A DNA stretch of 64,000 bases, taken from NCBI GenBank assembly GCA_937990725.1, contig CALKQS010000008.1:62001-126000 (forward strand), in the 5' to 3' direction. Position 1 is the first letter of the stretch. Each line of letters begins with the position of its first letter. Both the position numbers and the translations under genes were made by a program. Positions 51,379-60,492 of the stretch are shown here, piece by piece. The DNA comes from an uncultured Candidatus Saccharibacteria bacterium. Lineage in GTDB: Bacteria > Patescibacteriota > Saccharimonadia > Saccharimonadales > Saccharimonadaceae. The notes beneath the pieces were generated by a model, which saw nothing but the letters and a program-made list of their open reading frames with translations, did no database searches and was not told where the DNA came from.

Positions 51379-52596
51379 TTACTTAATCTGATTTGCCATA
51401 TTCGAGATTGGCAACATCACCGAGGCAGCAATAAGCCCGACCATGCCGCCCATGATGACGATCATGACGGGCTCGATGATAGAGCTGATGCCATCGATCG
51501 CGACGTCCACTTCCTCTTCATAATAATCTGCCACCTTCACCAGCACGGTGTCGGTTTGGCCGGTCTCTTCGCCAACAGAGAGCATTTGCGCCACGATGGG
51601 TGGAAATAATGGATTTTTTTCGATGATGCTCGAGAGGTTGCGCCCATTCTTGACTTGCTCGGCCGCATCATTGAGAGCATTTTCGTAGACTTTGTTGCCC
51701 ACCGCTCGGGCAGTCACGCGGAGGGATTCGAGCACTGCTACCCCCGATCCCATCAACGCCGAAAAGGTGCGGGCAAAGCGGGCAACGGCGATCTTGGTGA
51801 TGATATCATTGATCTTGGGTATCTTGAGAATAATGGTGTGGAGCCAGAGTTTGCCTGCTGGTGTCTTGATATAGCGGCGGAAGAAGTATACCCCCGCACC
51901 GAGCGCAGCGATGATAAAGATCCCATACTGGATGATAAATGCGCTCAGCCCGAGCATAAACTCGGTAATGGCGGGTAGCTTGGCGTCCGGCCCACCAAGG
52001 CCGCGCACAATGCTACCGATTTGCGGAATAACAAAGACCATCAAGCCAAAAAAGGCGGCAATGGTGATAACGATGAGCACGGTGGGGTATGTCATGGCGC
52101 TTTTGATTTTTTTGCGCATACTGGCATTCTTTTCTTGTTGCATGGCCAGACGCTTGAGGATGTCATCCAGGATGCCAGCCGCCTCACCCGCGCGCACCAT
52201 GTTGATAAAAACGGTGTTGAAGGTTTCTGGGTGCTTTTCGAGTGCGTCGGCCAGTGCCATACCGCCCTCGACATCGCGCAGCAGGTCGCCCGTCACCATT
52301 TGGAGGGCTTTGCTGCTGGTGTGGTCGTGCAGTGAGCCCATGGCGCGCAGCAGCGGCACACCAGCCGACACCATAGCGCTAAGTTGACGGGTGAACATCA
52401 CCAAGTCTTCACTCTTGACCTTGTTGCCACCAAAGAGAGCAAAGCTGGTGCGCTTTGGCTTGACTTCCTCAGCACTAATCGGTCGCAGACCTTGACGGCT
52501 CAGGCTGGCTAGGGCACTGGCACGATCGGGGGCGTCGATCGTTCCATTGATGGAGTCGTTTTTGTTCGTGATGGCGATGTAGCGAAATTGTGGCAT
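51379..52596 (-). CDS. pilC: type IV pilus inner membrane platform protein PilC
   Basis: 405 aa T2SS F-type protein with two repeated domains (about 70-195 and 270-395), each followed by membrane segments, and the family signature VMIVIMGGMVGLIAASVMLP at the C-terminus. It anchors the PilB motor. It begins 1 nt after the pilB stop, preceded by AAAGGAA. Confidence 0.95.
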   Translation of the reverse strand: MPQFRYIAITNKNDSINGTIDAPDRASALASLSRQGLRPISAEEVKPKRTSFALFGGNKVKSEDLVMFTRQLSAMVSAGVPLLRAMGSLHDHTSSKALQMVTGDLLRDVEGGMALADALEKHPETFNTVFINMVRAGEAAGILDDILKRLAMQQEKNASMRKKIKSAMTYPTVLIVITIAAFFGLMVFVIPQIGSIVRGLGGPDAKLPAITEFMLGLSAFIIQYGIFIIAALGAGVYFFRRYIKTPAGKLWLHTIILKIPKINDIITKIAVARFARTFSALMGSGVAVLESLRVTARAVGNKVYENALNDAAEQVKNGRNLSSIIEKNPLFPPIVAQMLSVGEETGQTDTVLVKVADYYEEEVDVAIDGISSIIEPVMIVIMGGMVGLIAASVMLPISNMANQIK

Positions 52597-52597
52597 G

Positions 52598-54379
52598 TTA
52601 TTCCTTTGTGACGCGGAGCACTTCTTCTACAGTAGTGTTGCCGCGGATTGCTTTTATTAATCCATCGGTGAGCATGGTGATCATCCCTTCGGCGACGGCT
52701 TGGTCTTGGATTTCGTTGCTGGTATTGCCGCCAATGATCATTTTCTGGATTTCGCGCGAAGTGCCGAGAACTTCGTAGATACCCACCCGGCCTTTGAAGC
52801 CGGTGTGATTGCACTCATCGCAGCCATTTGGGTTTGGCCGCCAGAGGGCAGCGATGGTGGTGTCCGTCGTGCCCCAGGGTGTCTCACCACCGACCTTTTG
52901 GACAATGGCTTGAGCCTCGAGCTGATGAATGTAATAGAAATTTTGGCCTGGTGCAAGGTGAAAGAGGCGGACGATTTCTGCGACTTCTGTTTGGTTGGGT
53001 ACGTAACTCTGTCGGCAATTCATACAGAGGCGGCGCACCAGGCGCTGGCCCACTACAGCCTTAACGGTACTAGCGATGAGGAAGGGCTCGATCCCCATAT
53101 CCAGCAGGCGTGGCAAGCAGGTAGCGGCGTTGTTGGTGTGGAGCGTACTAAATACCAAGTGGCCGGTTAGGGCAGCCTGCACACCAAGGTTGGCCGTCTC
53201 GCCGTCGCGGATCTCACCCACCATAATAATATTTGGGTCTTGGCGCAGCAGAGCACGCAGACCGCTGGCAAAGGTCATACCGGCTTTGCTATTGGTTTGG
53301 GTTTGGTTGACGCCGGGGATCTTATATTCCACCGGATCTTCAATGGTTGAGATATTGACCTCAGGTGTATTAAGCATCGACAGGACGGAGAAGAGCGAGG
53401 TAGACTTGCCACTCCCGGTCGGGCCCGTCACGAGGATCATCCCGTTTGGTTCGGTCAGTGCTTGGTTAATAACAGCCAGCGAATGACCCCAGTAGCCGAG
53501 CTGCTCGAGCGTTACTGCTTGGTTGGATTCGTCAAGGATACGCATCACTACCTTCTCGCCATCAGCGATGGGCAGTGTGCTAACGCGCAGGGCATATTGC
53601 TTGCCTGCGACTTTGATCTTAAAGCGACCGTCTTGTGGTACGCGGCGTTCATCTATCTTGAGGTTGGAGAGGATTTTAATGCGGCTTACGAGCGCGCCAA
53701 GCACATTCTTGGGTAGGCGGTTTACTTCTTTAAGGACGCCATCAATCCGGTAGCGCACCTGCACGAATTGCTCGCGAGGCTCGATGTGGATATCGCTGGC
53801 ATTGCTGCGGATGGCATACTCTAGTAACAGATTAACCGTCTGGGCGATTGGTGAGTCTTCTGCTACCTCTGCTTCGGTCACCTTTTGGTTAGAGCCATCA
53901 TCCTCGCGCTGGATATCGATCACTTCCTTGAGCTCCTGCGTCACATCGCCGCGGTACCCCTCAAGGCATTCCAAGATATTGCTGCGCGGTGCAATGTAGA
54001 CACGGGTGTTGGTGCCAATTTCCTTCTCGATAAAGTTAACGGCTTGCACATCGTCTGGGTCGTCCATTGCGAGGTGGATGAGTCCATTGGGGTCGATCTT
54101 GAAGATGACAGCATTATACTGGCGGGCGATTCGCTCAGGGATGCGCATGAGGATATCGGAGGGGATATCACGCGGATCGGGCTCGATGTAAGGGATGTCA
54201 GCGTAGGTAGCGTAGAGCTTGGTGAGAGCACGTTCGTCGATGAGGTTATTTTGCAAGACAATATCTTGCAGCCGCAAATTAGACGACGCAGCCTCACTCA
54301 CTAGTGGTTGGAGCTGCTGGCTGGTTGCAGCGCCACTGCGCTCGAGAAGTTTGACGATAGTAGAATCCGATATATGCAT
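52598..54379 (-). CDS. pilB: type IV pilus extension ATPase PilB
   Basis: 593 aa GspE/PilB hexameric ATPase. N-terminal MshEN-like domain (about 1-150), NTPase domain with Walker A GPTGSGKST, Asp box ISTIEDPVEY, Walker B ITMVGEIRD-type (here IIMVGEIRDGETA) and His box LVFSTLHTNNA. The Zn-binding CxxC pairs (CMNC and CDEC) are present. No retraction ATPase pilT is seen in the window. Start 54379 follows TACAAT by 14 nt. Confidence 0.95.
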   Translation of the reverse strand: MHISDSTIVKLLERSGAATSQQLQPLVSEAASSNLRLQDIVLQNNLIDERALTKLYATYADIPYIEPDPRDIPSDILMRIPERIARQYNAVIFKIDPNGLIHLAMDDPDDVQAVNFIEKEIGTNTRVYIAPRSNILECLEGYRGDVTQELKEVIDIQREDDGSNQKVTEAEVAEDSPIAQTVNLLLEYAIRSNASDIHIEPREQFVQVRYRIDGVLKEVNRLPKNVLGALVSRIKILSNLKIDERRVPQDGRFKIKVAGKQYALRVSTLPIADGEKVVMRILDESNQAVTLEQLGYWGHSLAVINQALTEPNGMILVTGPTGSGKSTSLFSVLSMLNTPEVNISTIEDPVEYKIPGVNQTQTNSKAGMTFASGLRALLRQDPNIIMVGEIRDGETANLGVQAALTGHLVFSTLHTNNAATCLPRLLDMGIEPFLIASTVKAVVGQRLVRRLCMNCRQSYVPNQTEVAEIVRLFHLAPGQNFYYIHQLEAQAIVQKVGGETPWGTTDTTIAALWRPNPNGCDECNHTGFKGRVGIYEVLGTSREIQKMIIGGNTSNEIQDQAVAEGMITMLTDGLIKAIRGNTTVEEVLRVTKE

Positions 54380-54464
54380 AGTACTTACGCTTAATTGTAG
54401 CTCATTATGCTTATGCTGGCTAGAGGATAGCGCAATATTCGTGTTAGCAGAGGTGAGGCTGTGC

Positions 54465-54470
54465 TATACT
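54465..54470 (+). promoter_or_regulatory. extended -10 box of tsaE
   Basis: TGC-TATACT, 9 nt before the ATG at 54480. It rules out starts further upstream in the same open frame. Confidence 0.5.
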
Positions 54471-54479
54471 AGAGCCAGT

Positions 54480-54938
54480 ATGCGTGTTATCTGTCAATCA
54501 CTTGCTGATACGGTGCAGCTTGGCCAGCGCCTTGGCCAGGCGTTACGCGGTGGTGAGGTGATTGTGCTAGTAGGGGATATTGGCGCAGGCAAGACGACGC
54601 TCGTCAAGGGGGTTGCGCGTGGCCTCGCCATTACCGATGATGTCCAGAGCCCAACTTTTACGATTAGTCGGCTGTATCATGGGCGCGATGATATCCAGCT
54701 TGCGCATTATGATTTTTATCGTTTGGGCGATGCAGGGGTGATGCAGCTTGAGCTGGCAGAGGCGATTGCTGAGCCTCGCACAGTGACCATCATCGAGTGG
54801 GCTCAGGCTGTAGTGGATGTCGTCCCGCTCGATCACCTAACGATCACCATTACTGCACAGAGCGAGACAGTCCGCCAGCTGGATATTGAGGCTGGTGGTA
54901 CCGTGTCGACCCAGCTTCTCCAGGAGGTGTCGGCGTGA
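54480..54938 (+). CDS. tsaE: tRNA threonylcarbamoyladenosine biosynthesis ATPase TsaE
   Basis: 152 aa P-loop ATPase that regenerates the TsaB-TsaD complex in t6A synthesis. Walker A VGDIGAGKTTL (about 31-41), SPTFTISRLYHG, HYDFYRLGD and IIEWAQ are family hallmarks. It overlaps tsaB by 4 nt (GTGA). Confidence 0.95.
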   Translation: MRVICQSLADTVQLGQRLGQALRGGEVIVLVGDIGAGKTTLVKGVARGLAITDDVQSPTFTISRLYHGRDDIQLAHYDFYRLGDAGVMQLELAEAIAEPRTVTIIEWAQAVVDVVPLDHLTITITAQSETVRQLDIEAGGTVSTQLLQEVSA

Positions 54939-55324
54939 TTATTTTGTGGAATAGCGCGGGGATGGTCGTGGAGCTAACATTGGTAGATGACACTGGTACT
55001 CAGACGAGTTATGAGTGGCCAGCTGGCCGCACTCTGGCGCGTGATATGCTGGCTTATCTGCGTGATCGCTTGGCCGAGCATGGCAAGACACTGGCGGATG
55101 TCACTGGCATTGGGGTGTTGCCCGGGCCAGGGAGCTTTACGGGGCTGCGGATTGGCCTAACGGTGCTTAATACACTTGCGCACGAGCAGCATATCCCGAT
55201 CGTTGGCGCGGTGAGTGATGATTGGCGCGCTACCTGCCTTAAGCGGCTAGCACATGGTGAGGATGATAACATTGTCTTACCTCAGTACGGTGCAGCTGCA
55301 CACATCACCCAACCAAAGAAATAG
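54935..55324 (+). CDS. tsaB: TsaB-like protein, half length
   Basis: 129 aa against about 220 for usual TsaB. The N-terminal ASKHA half is intact, with GIGVLPGPGSFTGLRIGLTVLNTLA (split: 58-70, 70-82), the segment that dimerises with TsaD. The C-terminal half is missing; after the core there is a short tail ending in TQPKK. GTG start with AGGAGG. Coupled to tsaE. Short TsaB may suffice to bind TsaD in reduced genomes. Confidence 0.85.
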   Translation: MIILWNSAGMVVELTLVDDTGTQTSYEWPAGRTLARDMLAYLRDRLAEHGKTLADVTGIGVLPGPGSFTGLRIGLTVLNTLAHEQHIPIVGAVSDDWRATCLKRLAHGEDDNIVLPQYGAAAHITQPKK

Positions 55325-55389
55325 CTGATGTGAAGCATAAGGGTAATAAATCGTTACCTCTGTAAATAGATAGACCGCTATATTGCCAG

Positions 55390-55419
55390 TTGCGCAAATT
55401 GGCCAAAACGCGATACAAT
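55390..55419 (+). promoter_or_regulatory. promoter of rny
   Basis: TTGCGC (55390-55395), 18-nt spacer, TACAAT (55414-55419). It would give a leader of about 90 nt before the ATG at 55519, with GGAGAAAGGA near the end. Confidence 0.55.
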
Positions 55420-55518
55420 ATACTAGTCTGTAGATAGTTTTAATGTTTGATAATACCGGTGTGGGCTGACGTAAGTCTGATGTAATAAGAACAACACATA
55501 TCCGGAGAAAGGAATACC

Positions 55519-57006
55519 ATGATAGAAGTACTCTTCGCGGCGGTTGGCGTGGCGCTTGGTTTTGGTGGCAAGTACGCCTACGATCGTCAGCAAACTACCA
55601 ATGGTCAGCGGGCAATCGACAAAGAATTGGCTCAGGCCAAACAGCAGGCGGGTGATATCGTCCTCAAGGCGAAGGATGAGGCACTGCGGATCGAGAATGA
55701 GCGCCGCCGCGCGATGCAAAAGACGGAGAATCGTTTGCTCGAGCGCGAGGCAAGCCTCGATCGCAAACTCGACGAGCTTGATCGCCGCAGTGAGAAGCTC
55801 CGCAAGAGTGAAACAGAGGTCGACGAGCTGAAGAATGAGATCCGTGAGATTCGGGGCCGGCAGCAGGCTAAGCTCGAGAAAATCGCTGGTCTCACCAAGC
55901 AAGATGCCGCCAGCAAGCTGATGCACATGACCGAGCGCGACATTCGCCAAGACCTGACTGGTTTGGTTGATAAATTACAGCGCGAAGCAATGGACGATGC
56001 CGAGGAGAAGGCTCAGATGATCCTCGTGACAGCGATGGAGCGTATGAGCAGCGAAGTGACGGCCGAGCGCACAGTCACTGCTATTAAGTTGCCCGACGAC
56101 GATATGAAAGGTCGCATCATTGGTAAAGAAGGGCGCAATATCCAAGCTCTGCAGCGAGCTACCGGTGTTGATATCTTGGTGGATGACACGCCAGGGATGA
56201 TCGTCCTCAGTAGCTTTGATCCAGTGCGGCGCCAAGTGGCACGCCTGAGTCTTGAGATGTTAATGAAGGACGGGCGGATCCACCCTGGTCGCATCGAGGA
56301 GGTCGTGGCCAAGGCAAACAAGCAGATTGACAAAGAAGTCGTGCGCGCTGGTGAAGATGCGGCGCGTGAGATCGGGGTGGCTGGTATTCCAAAGGAGCTG
56401 CTCCACCTTGTGGGTGAGCTGAAGTTTCGAACGAGCTATGGCCAAAACGTCTTGAAGCACAGTACCGAGATGGCGCAGATTGCGGGGTTGATTGCAGCAG
56501 AGATTGGGGCAGATGTACGCACCGTCAAGATCGCCACGCTGCTCCACGACATGGGTAAGGCAGTGACGCACAAGATGGAAGGCAAGCACCACCACATTGG
56601 CGCAGAGCTAGCACGCAAGGCGGGCTTGAGCGAGGCAATTTGCCACGCCATTGAAGCTCATCACGATGATATTGAAGCCACAACACCTGAGGCAATTGTT
56701 GTGCGAGTATGCGATGCAGCCAGTGCTGCTCGGCCTGGCGCACGCAACATGAGCGCCGAGAACTTCGTCGAGCGAATGCGCGACCTCGAGAATGTTGCGA
56801 CTAGCTTCCGCGGTATCGACAAAGCCTACGCAATTAGTGCTGGCCGCGAAGTACGTGTCATTGTTCGGCCAGAAGTAGTGGATGATCTGAGTGCCATCAA
56901 ACTCGCGCGAGATATTGCTACCAAGATTGAGAGTACTATGCAATACCCCGGTACAATCAAGGTCAACGTGATCCGCGAGACACGGGCGATCGAATTCGCC
57001 AAATAG
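55519..57006 (+). CDS. rny: ribonuclease Y
   Basis: 495 aa membrane-bound endoribonuclease that starts mRNA decay. N-terminal membrane helix (about 1-18), long coiled coil (about 25-150, rich in E/K/R/A), KH domain (IKLPDDDMKGRIIGKEGRN, about 190-208, GxxG present), and HD domain (LLHDMGKAV, HHHIGAELA, IEAHHDD). The leader of about 90 nt may be a site of control. Confidence 0.97.
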   Translation: MIEVLFAAVGVALGFGGKYAYDRQQTTNGQRAIDKELAQAKQQAGDIVLKAKDEALRIENERRRAMQKTENRLLEREASLDRKLDELDRRSEKLRKSETEVDELKNEIREIRGRQQAKLEKIAGLTKQDAASKLMHMTERDIRQDLTGLVDKLQREAMDDAEEKAQMILVTAMERMSSEVTAERTVTAIKLPDDDMKGRIIGKEGRNIQALQRATGVDILVDDTPGMIVLSSFDPVRRQVARLSLEMLMKDGRIHPGRIEEVVAKANKQIDKEVVRAGEDAAREIGVAGIPKELLHLVGELKFRTSYGQNVLKHSTEMAQIAGLIAAEIGADVRTVKIATLLHDMGKAVTHKMEGKHHHIGAELARKAGLSEAICHAIEAHHDDIEATTPEAIVVRVCDAASAARPGARNMSAENFVERMRDLENVATSFRGIDKAYAISAGREVRVIVRPEVVDDLSAIKLARDIATKIESTMQYPGTIKVNVIRETRAIEFAK

Positions 57007-57036
57007 GGGTGTATCTATCTATCTCCTGCAAACGAT

Positions 57037-57070
57037 AAACCGGTCAAGCAAATTGGCCGGTTTTTGTTTT
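57037..57070 (+). terminator. terminator of rny
   Basis: 11-bp stem (57037-57047 with 57053-57063, one G-T pair), loop GCAAA, then TTTTTGTTTT. Confidence 0.85.
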
Positions 57071-57431
57071 GTAGATGTATCATATGAGATAAGAATGCCT
57101 AGATGCCCGAGCGAGTAATAAACCCTTGTTTGCAGTATGAGCCTTTCTCATCTAAAGAGACAATGTATTTCAGTATCCAAGCTCTGCTATAAACGTAGTA
57201 GACGCTTTTATGTGTTCCTAGTGTAAAAGGTAGGAGTATAAGTAGATGCAAATAAAATGAGAATCTTCGATGTAAGTCCAACACTACAGAGGGCTGATAT
57301 GAACAAAGAACTACTTTTTACAGGAGAGATGAAGCGAGTAGGAGGTAACGCCAAGCGGTTACGACAGAGAAGTGGAGAATGCACTTTTTGAAACAAGAAT
57401 AATTTCGTCACGCGCAAAACACAAAGCTAGC
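57071..57431. other. intergenic stretch between rny and sortase gene
   Basis: 361 AT-rich nt between convergent genes. I see no gene. One weak plus-strand hairpin (AAGTG/CACTT then TTTTTG near 57370) could be a secondary terminator. Confidence 0.4.
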
Positions 57432-58070
57432 TTACGATGCAGCCTCACCCTGCTTCTCGGCAACAATAACGACTCGGCCAGTCTTGGCACCGCCTAAGTC
57501 GCAGCTGTAGAGCGTCAGGCGGGCGTCTTCTGTTGGGGCTTCGATCTCAACGCTGGTTGGTTTGACGTCAAATTTCTTGGTGATTTTGTAGTTGTAGCGT
57601 TTGCCTTGGTAGTCGGCGAGAATTTGGTCACCTAGGGCAAGCTTGTCGATATGAAAGAATGGTGATTTTTCTACTGTGCCGCCAGGCGTTGGCTGGATAC
57701 TAAAGCGATGGGCTGCCACGACGAAGTTGCCGCCCTTCTCAGGGTTGCCGTGGTCTGGGTAGCGCCACCACGCACCACGGTCGAGGGCGAGTTTGCCATT
57801 AGTACCGTACGGAATATTAACGCCGATCTTGGGGATGATAATACGATTGTCTTTGGCTTCAGGCTTGGCAAGTGTCGCTACAGTAATTGGCTTCGTAAAG
57901 TGCGGTGCAATGATTGGTGATGTAGTGAGCAGGAGTAGATACCCTCCCATTAACAAAAAGAGGACTGCGACAGTACCGAATATCCAGTTTGGTATCGAAA
58001 TACGTGGCAAGCGCATACGCGAACGACGCGGCGCGGATGGCTGCCGCTTTGCTTTATTCATTGCTAGCAT
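57432..58070 (-). CDS. sortase
   Basis: 212 aa. Basic cytoplasmic head, membrane anchor (about 29-51), and a sortase beta barrel with the catalytic triad H121 (VVAAHRFS), C190 (LTLYSCD) and R199 (KTGRVVIV). The usual TLxTC is here TLYSC. Transpeptidase that links sorted surface proteins to the wall; the class D/E-like architecture is the best fit. No LPXTG-type substrate was found in the window. GGAG precedes the ATG and a TATAAT box lies 21 nt upstream. Confidence 0.93.
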   Translation of the reverse strand: MLAMNKAKRQPSAPRRSRMRLPRISIPNWIFGTVAVLFLLMGGYLLLLTTSPIIAPHFTKPITVATLAKPEAKDNRIIIPKIGVNIPYGTNGKLALDRGAWWRYPDHGNPEKGGNFVVAAHRFSIQPTPGGTVEKSPFFHIDKLALGDQILADYQGKRYNYKITKKFDVKPTSVEIEAPTEDARLTLYSCDLGGAKTGRVVIVAEKQGEAAS

Positions 58071-58091
58071 AATAACTCCTCATCTCTGTCT

Positions 58092-58097
58092 ATTATA
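58092..58097 (-). promoter_or_regulatory. -10 box of sortase gene
   Basis: TATAAT on the minus strand, 21 nt before the ATG at 58070, with GAGGAG in the leader. Confidence 0.5.
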
Positions 58098-58353
58098 CGG
58101 CACGAGCAGCAGCACGCCAATAGCATGACCGTCATAGTATTGATAGACGAGCTCTATTAGGTAACTTTGCTCTAGAGTAGAGTCGATAGAAAACTCTTGC
58201 ATTTCATCTACAGTTTTATTCGATAGAGTGTATAGATCAATCACTAATCTAACTCTGGTGTTGATAGTTAAATAATGGTATCCCTTATAGCGATATCAAA
58301 AAATAACTTGCAAGCAGAGAAGTCAACATTGAAAGGGTTAGTGTGGAGGCGTG
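58098..58353. other. intergenic stretch upstream of sortase gene
   Basis: About 256 nt, AT-rich, with many stops in all frames. Nothing identified. Confidence 0.4.
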
Positions 58354-58356
58354 GTC

Positions 58357-58390
58357 TAAAAGCCACCCACTCAAAGTAAGAGTGAGTGGC
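58357..58390 (-). terminator. terminator of eno
   Basis: On the minus strand: GCCACTCACTC (58390-58380), 7-nt loop, GAGTGGGTGGC (58372-58362), one G-T pair, then TTTTA. Confidence 0.8.
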
Positions 58391-58419
58391 ATAGTAGTGC
58401 CGTGTGGCGAGGTAGGCTA

Positions 58420-59700
58420 CTACTGCTTGAATGGCTGCGCGAGAGTGAGACTCTCGTCTGCCTCGGCAATGCGGAGCAGTTCGTTGTACTTCGCTACGCG
58501 GTCGGTGCGCGAGAGTGAGCCGGTCTTGATCTGCCCACAGCCCAGGCCAACTGCCAAGTGACTGATCGTGGTGTCCTCTGTCTCGCCAGAGCGGTGGCTC
58601 ATCACAGTGCGCCAGCCAGCGTTTTGGGCAAGCTGCACAGCTTGGATTGTCTCGCTGAGTGAGCCGATTTGGTTGGGCTTGACGAGGAGTGCATTGGCAG
58701 CGTCTTGGTCGATCGCTTGCTGGATGAGGCTTGTATTCGTGACGAGTAGGTCATCGCCCACCAGCTGGACGCGGTCGCCGAGGCGTTGGCGGAGCTGCTG
58801 CCAGCCTGCCCAGTCGCCCTCGGCTAGGCCGTCTTCGATGCTGACGATTGGGAATTCGTCGACAAGGGCAGCCAGCCAGTCGATCATCTCACTGCTGGTT
58901 AGGCTCTTGCCTTCGCACTTTAGCTCATAGCGGCCGTCATGGTAGAACTCACTCGAGGCAGCATCCATTGCAAAGACGACGTCTGTGCCAACGGTGTAGC
59001 CAGCATTGGTAATGGCCTCGCTGAGTAAGGCGAGCGGCTCGCGGTTGCCCTGGCGGACGCGTGGTGCGTAGCCACCTTCGTCGCCAACAGTGGTGGGGTA
59101 GTCGTGTGCTTTGAGGACTTTGGCAAGAGCGTGGAAGATTTCGGTGCCCATGCGGAGGGTGTCTGCAAAGGTTGTCGCACCCTTGCAGATGATCATAAAC
59201 TCTTGGATATCAGTCGCAAATGCGGCGTGCGCACCACCGTTGAGAACATTCATCATTGGCAGGGGAAGGCTTGGTGTGCTGTCAGTTTGCTCGGCAATGT
59301 AGCGCCAGAGTGGTTGCTGCTTGGCATGAGCAACAGCCTTGGCAGTAGCCAGGCTAACACTGAGGATGGCATTAGCACCGAGCTTAGACTTGTTATCTGT
59401 TCCATCAAGGGCAAGCATTGCATTATCAATCGCCTGCTGGTCGCTCGCATCGTTGCCTAACAATGCTGGGGCAATAATATCGTTAACGTGGGCAACTGCC
59501 TGGCTCACCCCTTTGCCAGTCCACTGGTTGCCACCATCGCGTAGCTCCAGTGCTTCGCCCGCACCGGTACTTGCCCCGCTTGGGACGGCCGCTCGGCCCA
59601 GTGTACCATCAGCAAGGATGACGTCCGCTTCGACGGTGGGGTTGCCGCGGCTGTCTAAGATTTGTCGTGCTTTTATGGTTTGGATAGAGTAGTTGTTCAT
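58420..59700 (-). CDS. eno: enolase
   Basis: 426 aa glycolytic enzyme, 2-phosphoglycerate to phosphoenolpyruvate. N-terminal SRGNPTVEADV and SGASTGAGEALELRD; catalytic barrel with SIEDGLAEGDW, VGDDLLVTN, the Lys in LLVKPNQIGS, and the closing SHRSGETEDTTISHLAVG. A TATACT box ends 7 nt before the ATG. Confidence 0.98.
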   Translation of the reverse strand: MNNYSIQTIKARQILDSRGNPTVEADVILADGTLGRAAVPSGASTGAGEALELRDGGNQWTGKGVSQAVAHVNDIIAPALLGNDASDQQAIDNAMLALDGTDNKSKLGANAILSVSLATAKAVAHAKQQPLWRYIAEQTDSTPSLPLPMMNVLNGGAHAAFATDIQEFMIICKGATTFADTLRMGTEIFHALAKVLKAHDYPTTVGDEGGYAPRVRQGNREPLALLSEAITNAGYTVGTDVVFAMDAASSEFYHDGRYELKCEGKSLTSSEMIDWLAALVDEFPIVSIEDGLAEGDWAGWQQLRQRLGDRVQLVGDDLLVTNTSLIQQAIDQDAANALLVKPNQIGSLSETIQAVQLAQNAGWRTVMSHRSGETEDTTISHLAVGLGCGQIKTGSLSRTDRVAKYNELLRIAEADESLTLAQPFKQ

Positions 59701-59707
59701 GTCTTCT

Positions 59708-59713
59708 AGTATA
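59708..59713 (-). promoter_or_regulatory. extended -10 box of eno
   Basis: TGG-TATACT on the minus strand, 7 nt before the ATG. Confidence 0.55.
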
Positions 59714-59823
59714 CCATCGAATGAAAATTAGTCGCTATTACCGTTAAAATAGCATGAACCAACTGCGAAAATTTTCATGCCAGACAAGGATATTGACAAA
59801 AGGTCATTTTGTAGATTCAAGCA

Positions 59824-59851
59824 TTGTATTTGTTAGCACACATGGTACAAT
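59824..59851 (+). promoter_or_regulatory. promoter of small secreted protein gene
   Basis: TTGTAT (59824-59829), 16-nt spacer, extended TGG-TACAAT (59846-59851). The leader is about 80 nt and contains an imperfect inverted repeat (GAAGCGGAGGGC ... CCCTGCGCTCTTC, 59873-59905), so a structured 5' end is possible. Confidence 0.5.
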
Positions 59852-59939
59852 ATAATTACGGCAACGGTTAATGAAGCGGAGGGCGGCAGCAACCCTGCGC
59901 TCTTCGTTTCGCACCTACACAGTAAGGAGGGCTATTCCC

Positions 59940-60320
59940 ATGACATTCAAAAAGGTAGGTATCCTTAGCGTATTGGCAGTTGGCTCAATGGCGGCGGGAT
60001 CTTTGCTGTTTAATACAGCACCAGCGTCGGCAGAGAGTTTCGGGCCGACAGCCAATGACAACGGTACATCCGTTGTCCAATACTACGATGGGACGAAACT
60101 GTTTTGCGTTTCTGATGCAAACTACCCCGATGGCACACCTGGCACGACAGCCTTTACAGTGGCGCCAACCCAAGGCAACGGCCCGAGCTATGGCCAAATT
60201 CTTGGCGCAGGCGAGACCGGCTGTGTTAGCCTTGAGGCAGCACCAGAGGGAGCAGCATATCGCTACTGGCTGTTGTCTCGTACCGACGGATCAGTATACC
60301 AAGGCGATTTCGTTCGCTAA
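59940..60320 (+). CDS. small secreted protein, unknown
   Basis: 126 aa. Signal peptide (MTFKKVGILSVLAVGSMAAG, cleavage expected after the ASA near residue 30). The mature part is about 95 residues with two Cys (KLFCVSD and TGCVSL) and a beta-rich pattern. AAGGAGG fixes the ATG at 59940. Strong own promoter, structured leader and strong terminator suggest high expression. No family recognised. Confidence 0.75.
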   Translation: MTFKKVGILSVLAVGSMAAGSLLFNTAPASAESFGPTANDNGTSVVQYYDGTKLFCVSDANYPDGTPGTTAFTVAPTQGNGPSYGQILGAGETGCVSLEAAPEGAAYRYWLLSRTDGSVYQGDFVR

Positions 60321-60382
60321 ATAACTACTCACTGTAAGCATCCGATATACCCAAAAAACGAAAATGAAACCCCCGTTGTCGC

Positions 60383-60405
60383 AGCCCCCTTCCGGGGGCT
60401 TTTTG
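60383..60405 (+). terminator. terminator of small secreted protein gene
   Basis: 7-bp GC stem AGCCCCC/GGGGGCT with a TTCC loop and TTTTT. Confidence 0.92.
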
Positions 60406-60480
60406 AATCTTGAGCGATTACACAGTTCTTGCATTACTCTCTTAGTAGGTAGGTGTATAGCACTCGCGCCAATAGTGCCG

Positions 60481-60486
60481 TATAAT
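60481..60486 (+). promoter_or_regulatory. -10 box of gpm
   Basis: TATAAT ending 6 nt before the ATG at 60493; the longer open frame to 60364 runs through the previous terminator and is rejected. Confidence 0.6.
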
Positions 60487-60492
60487 GGAGAC

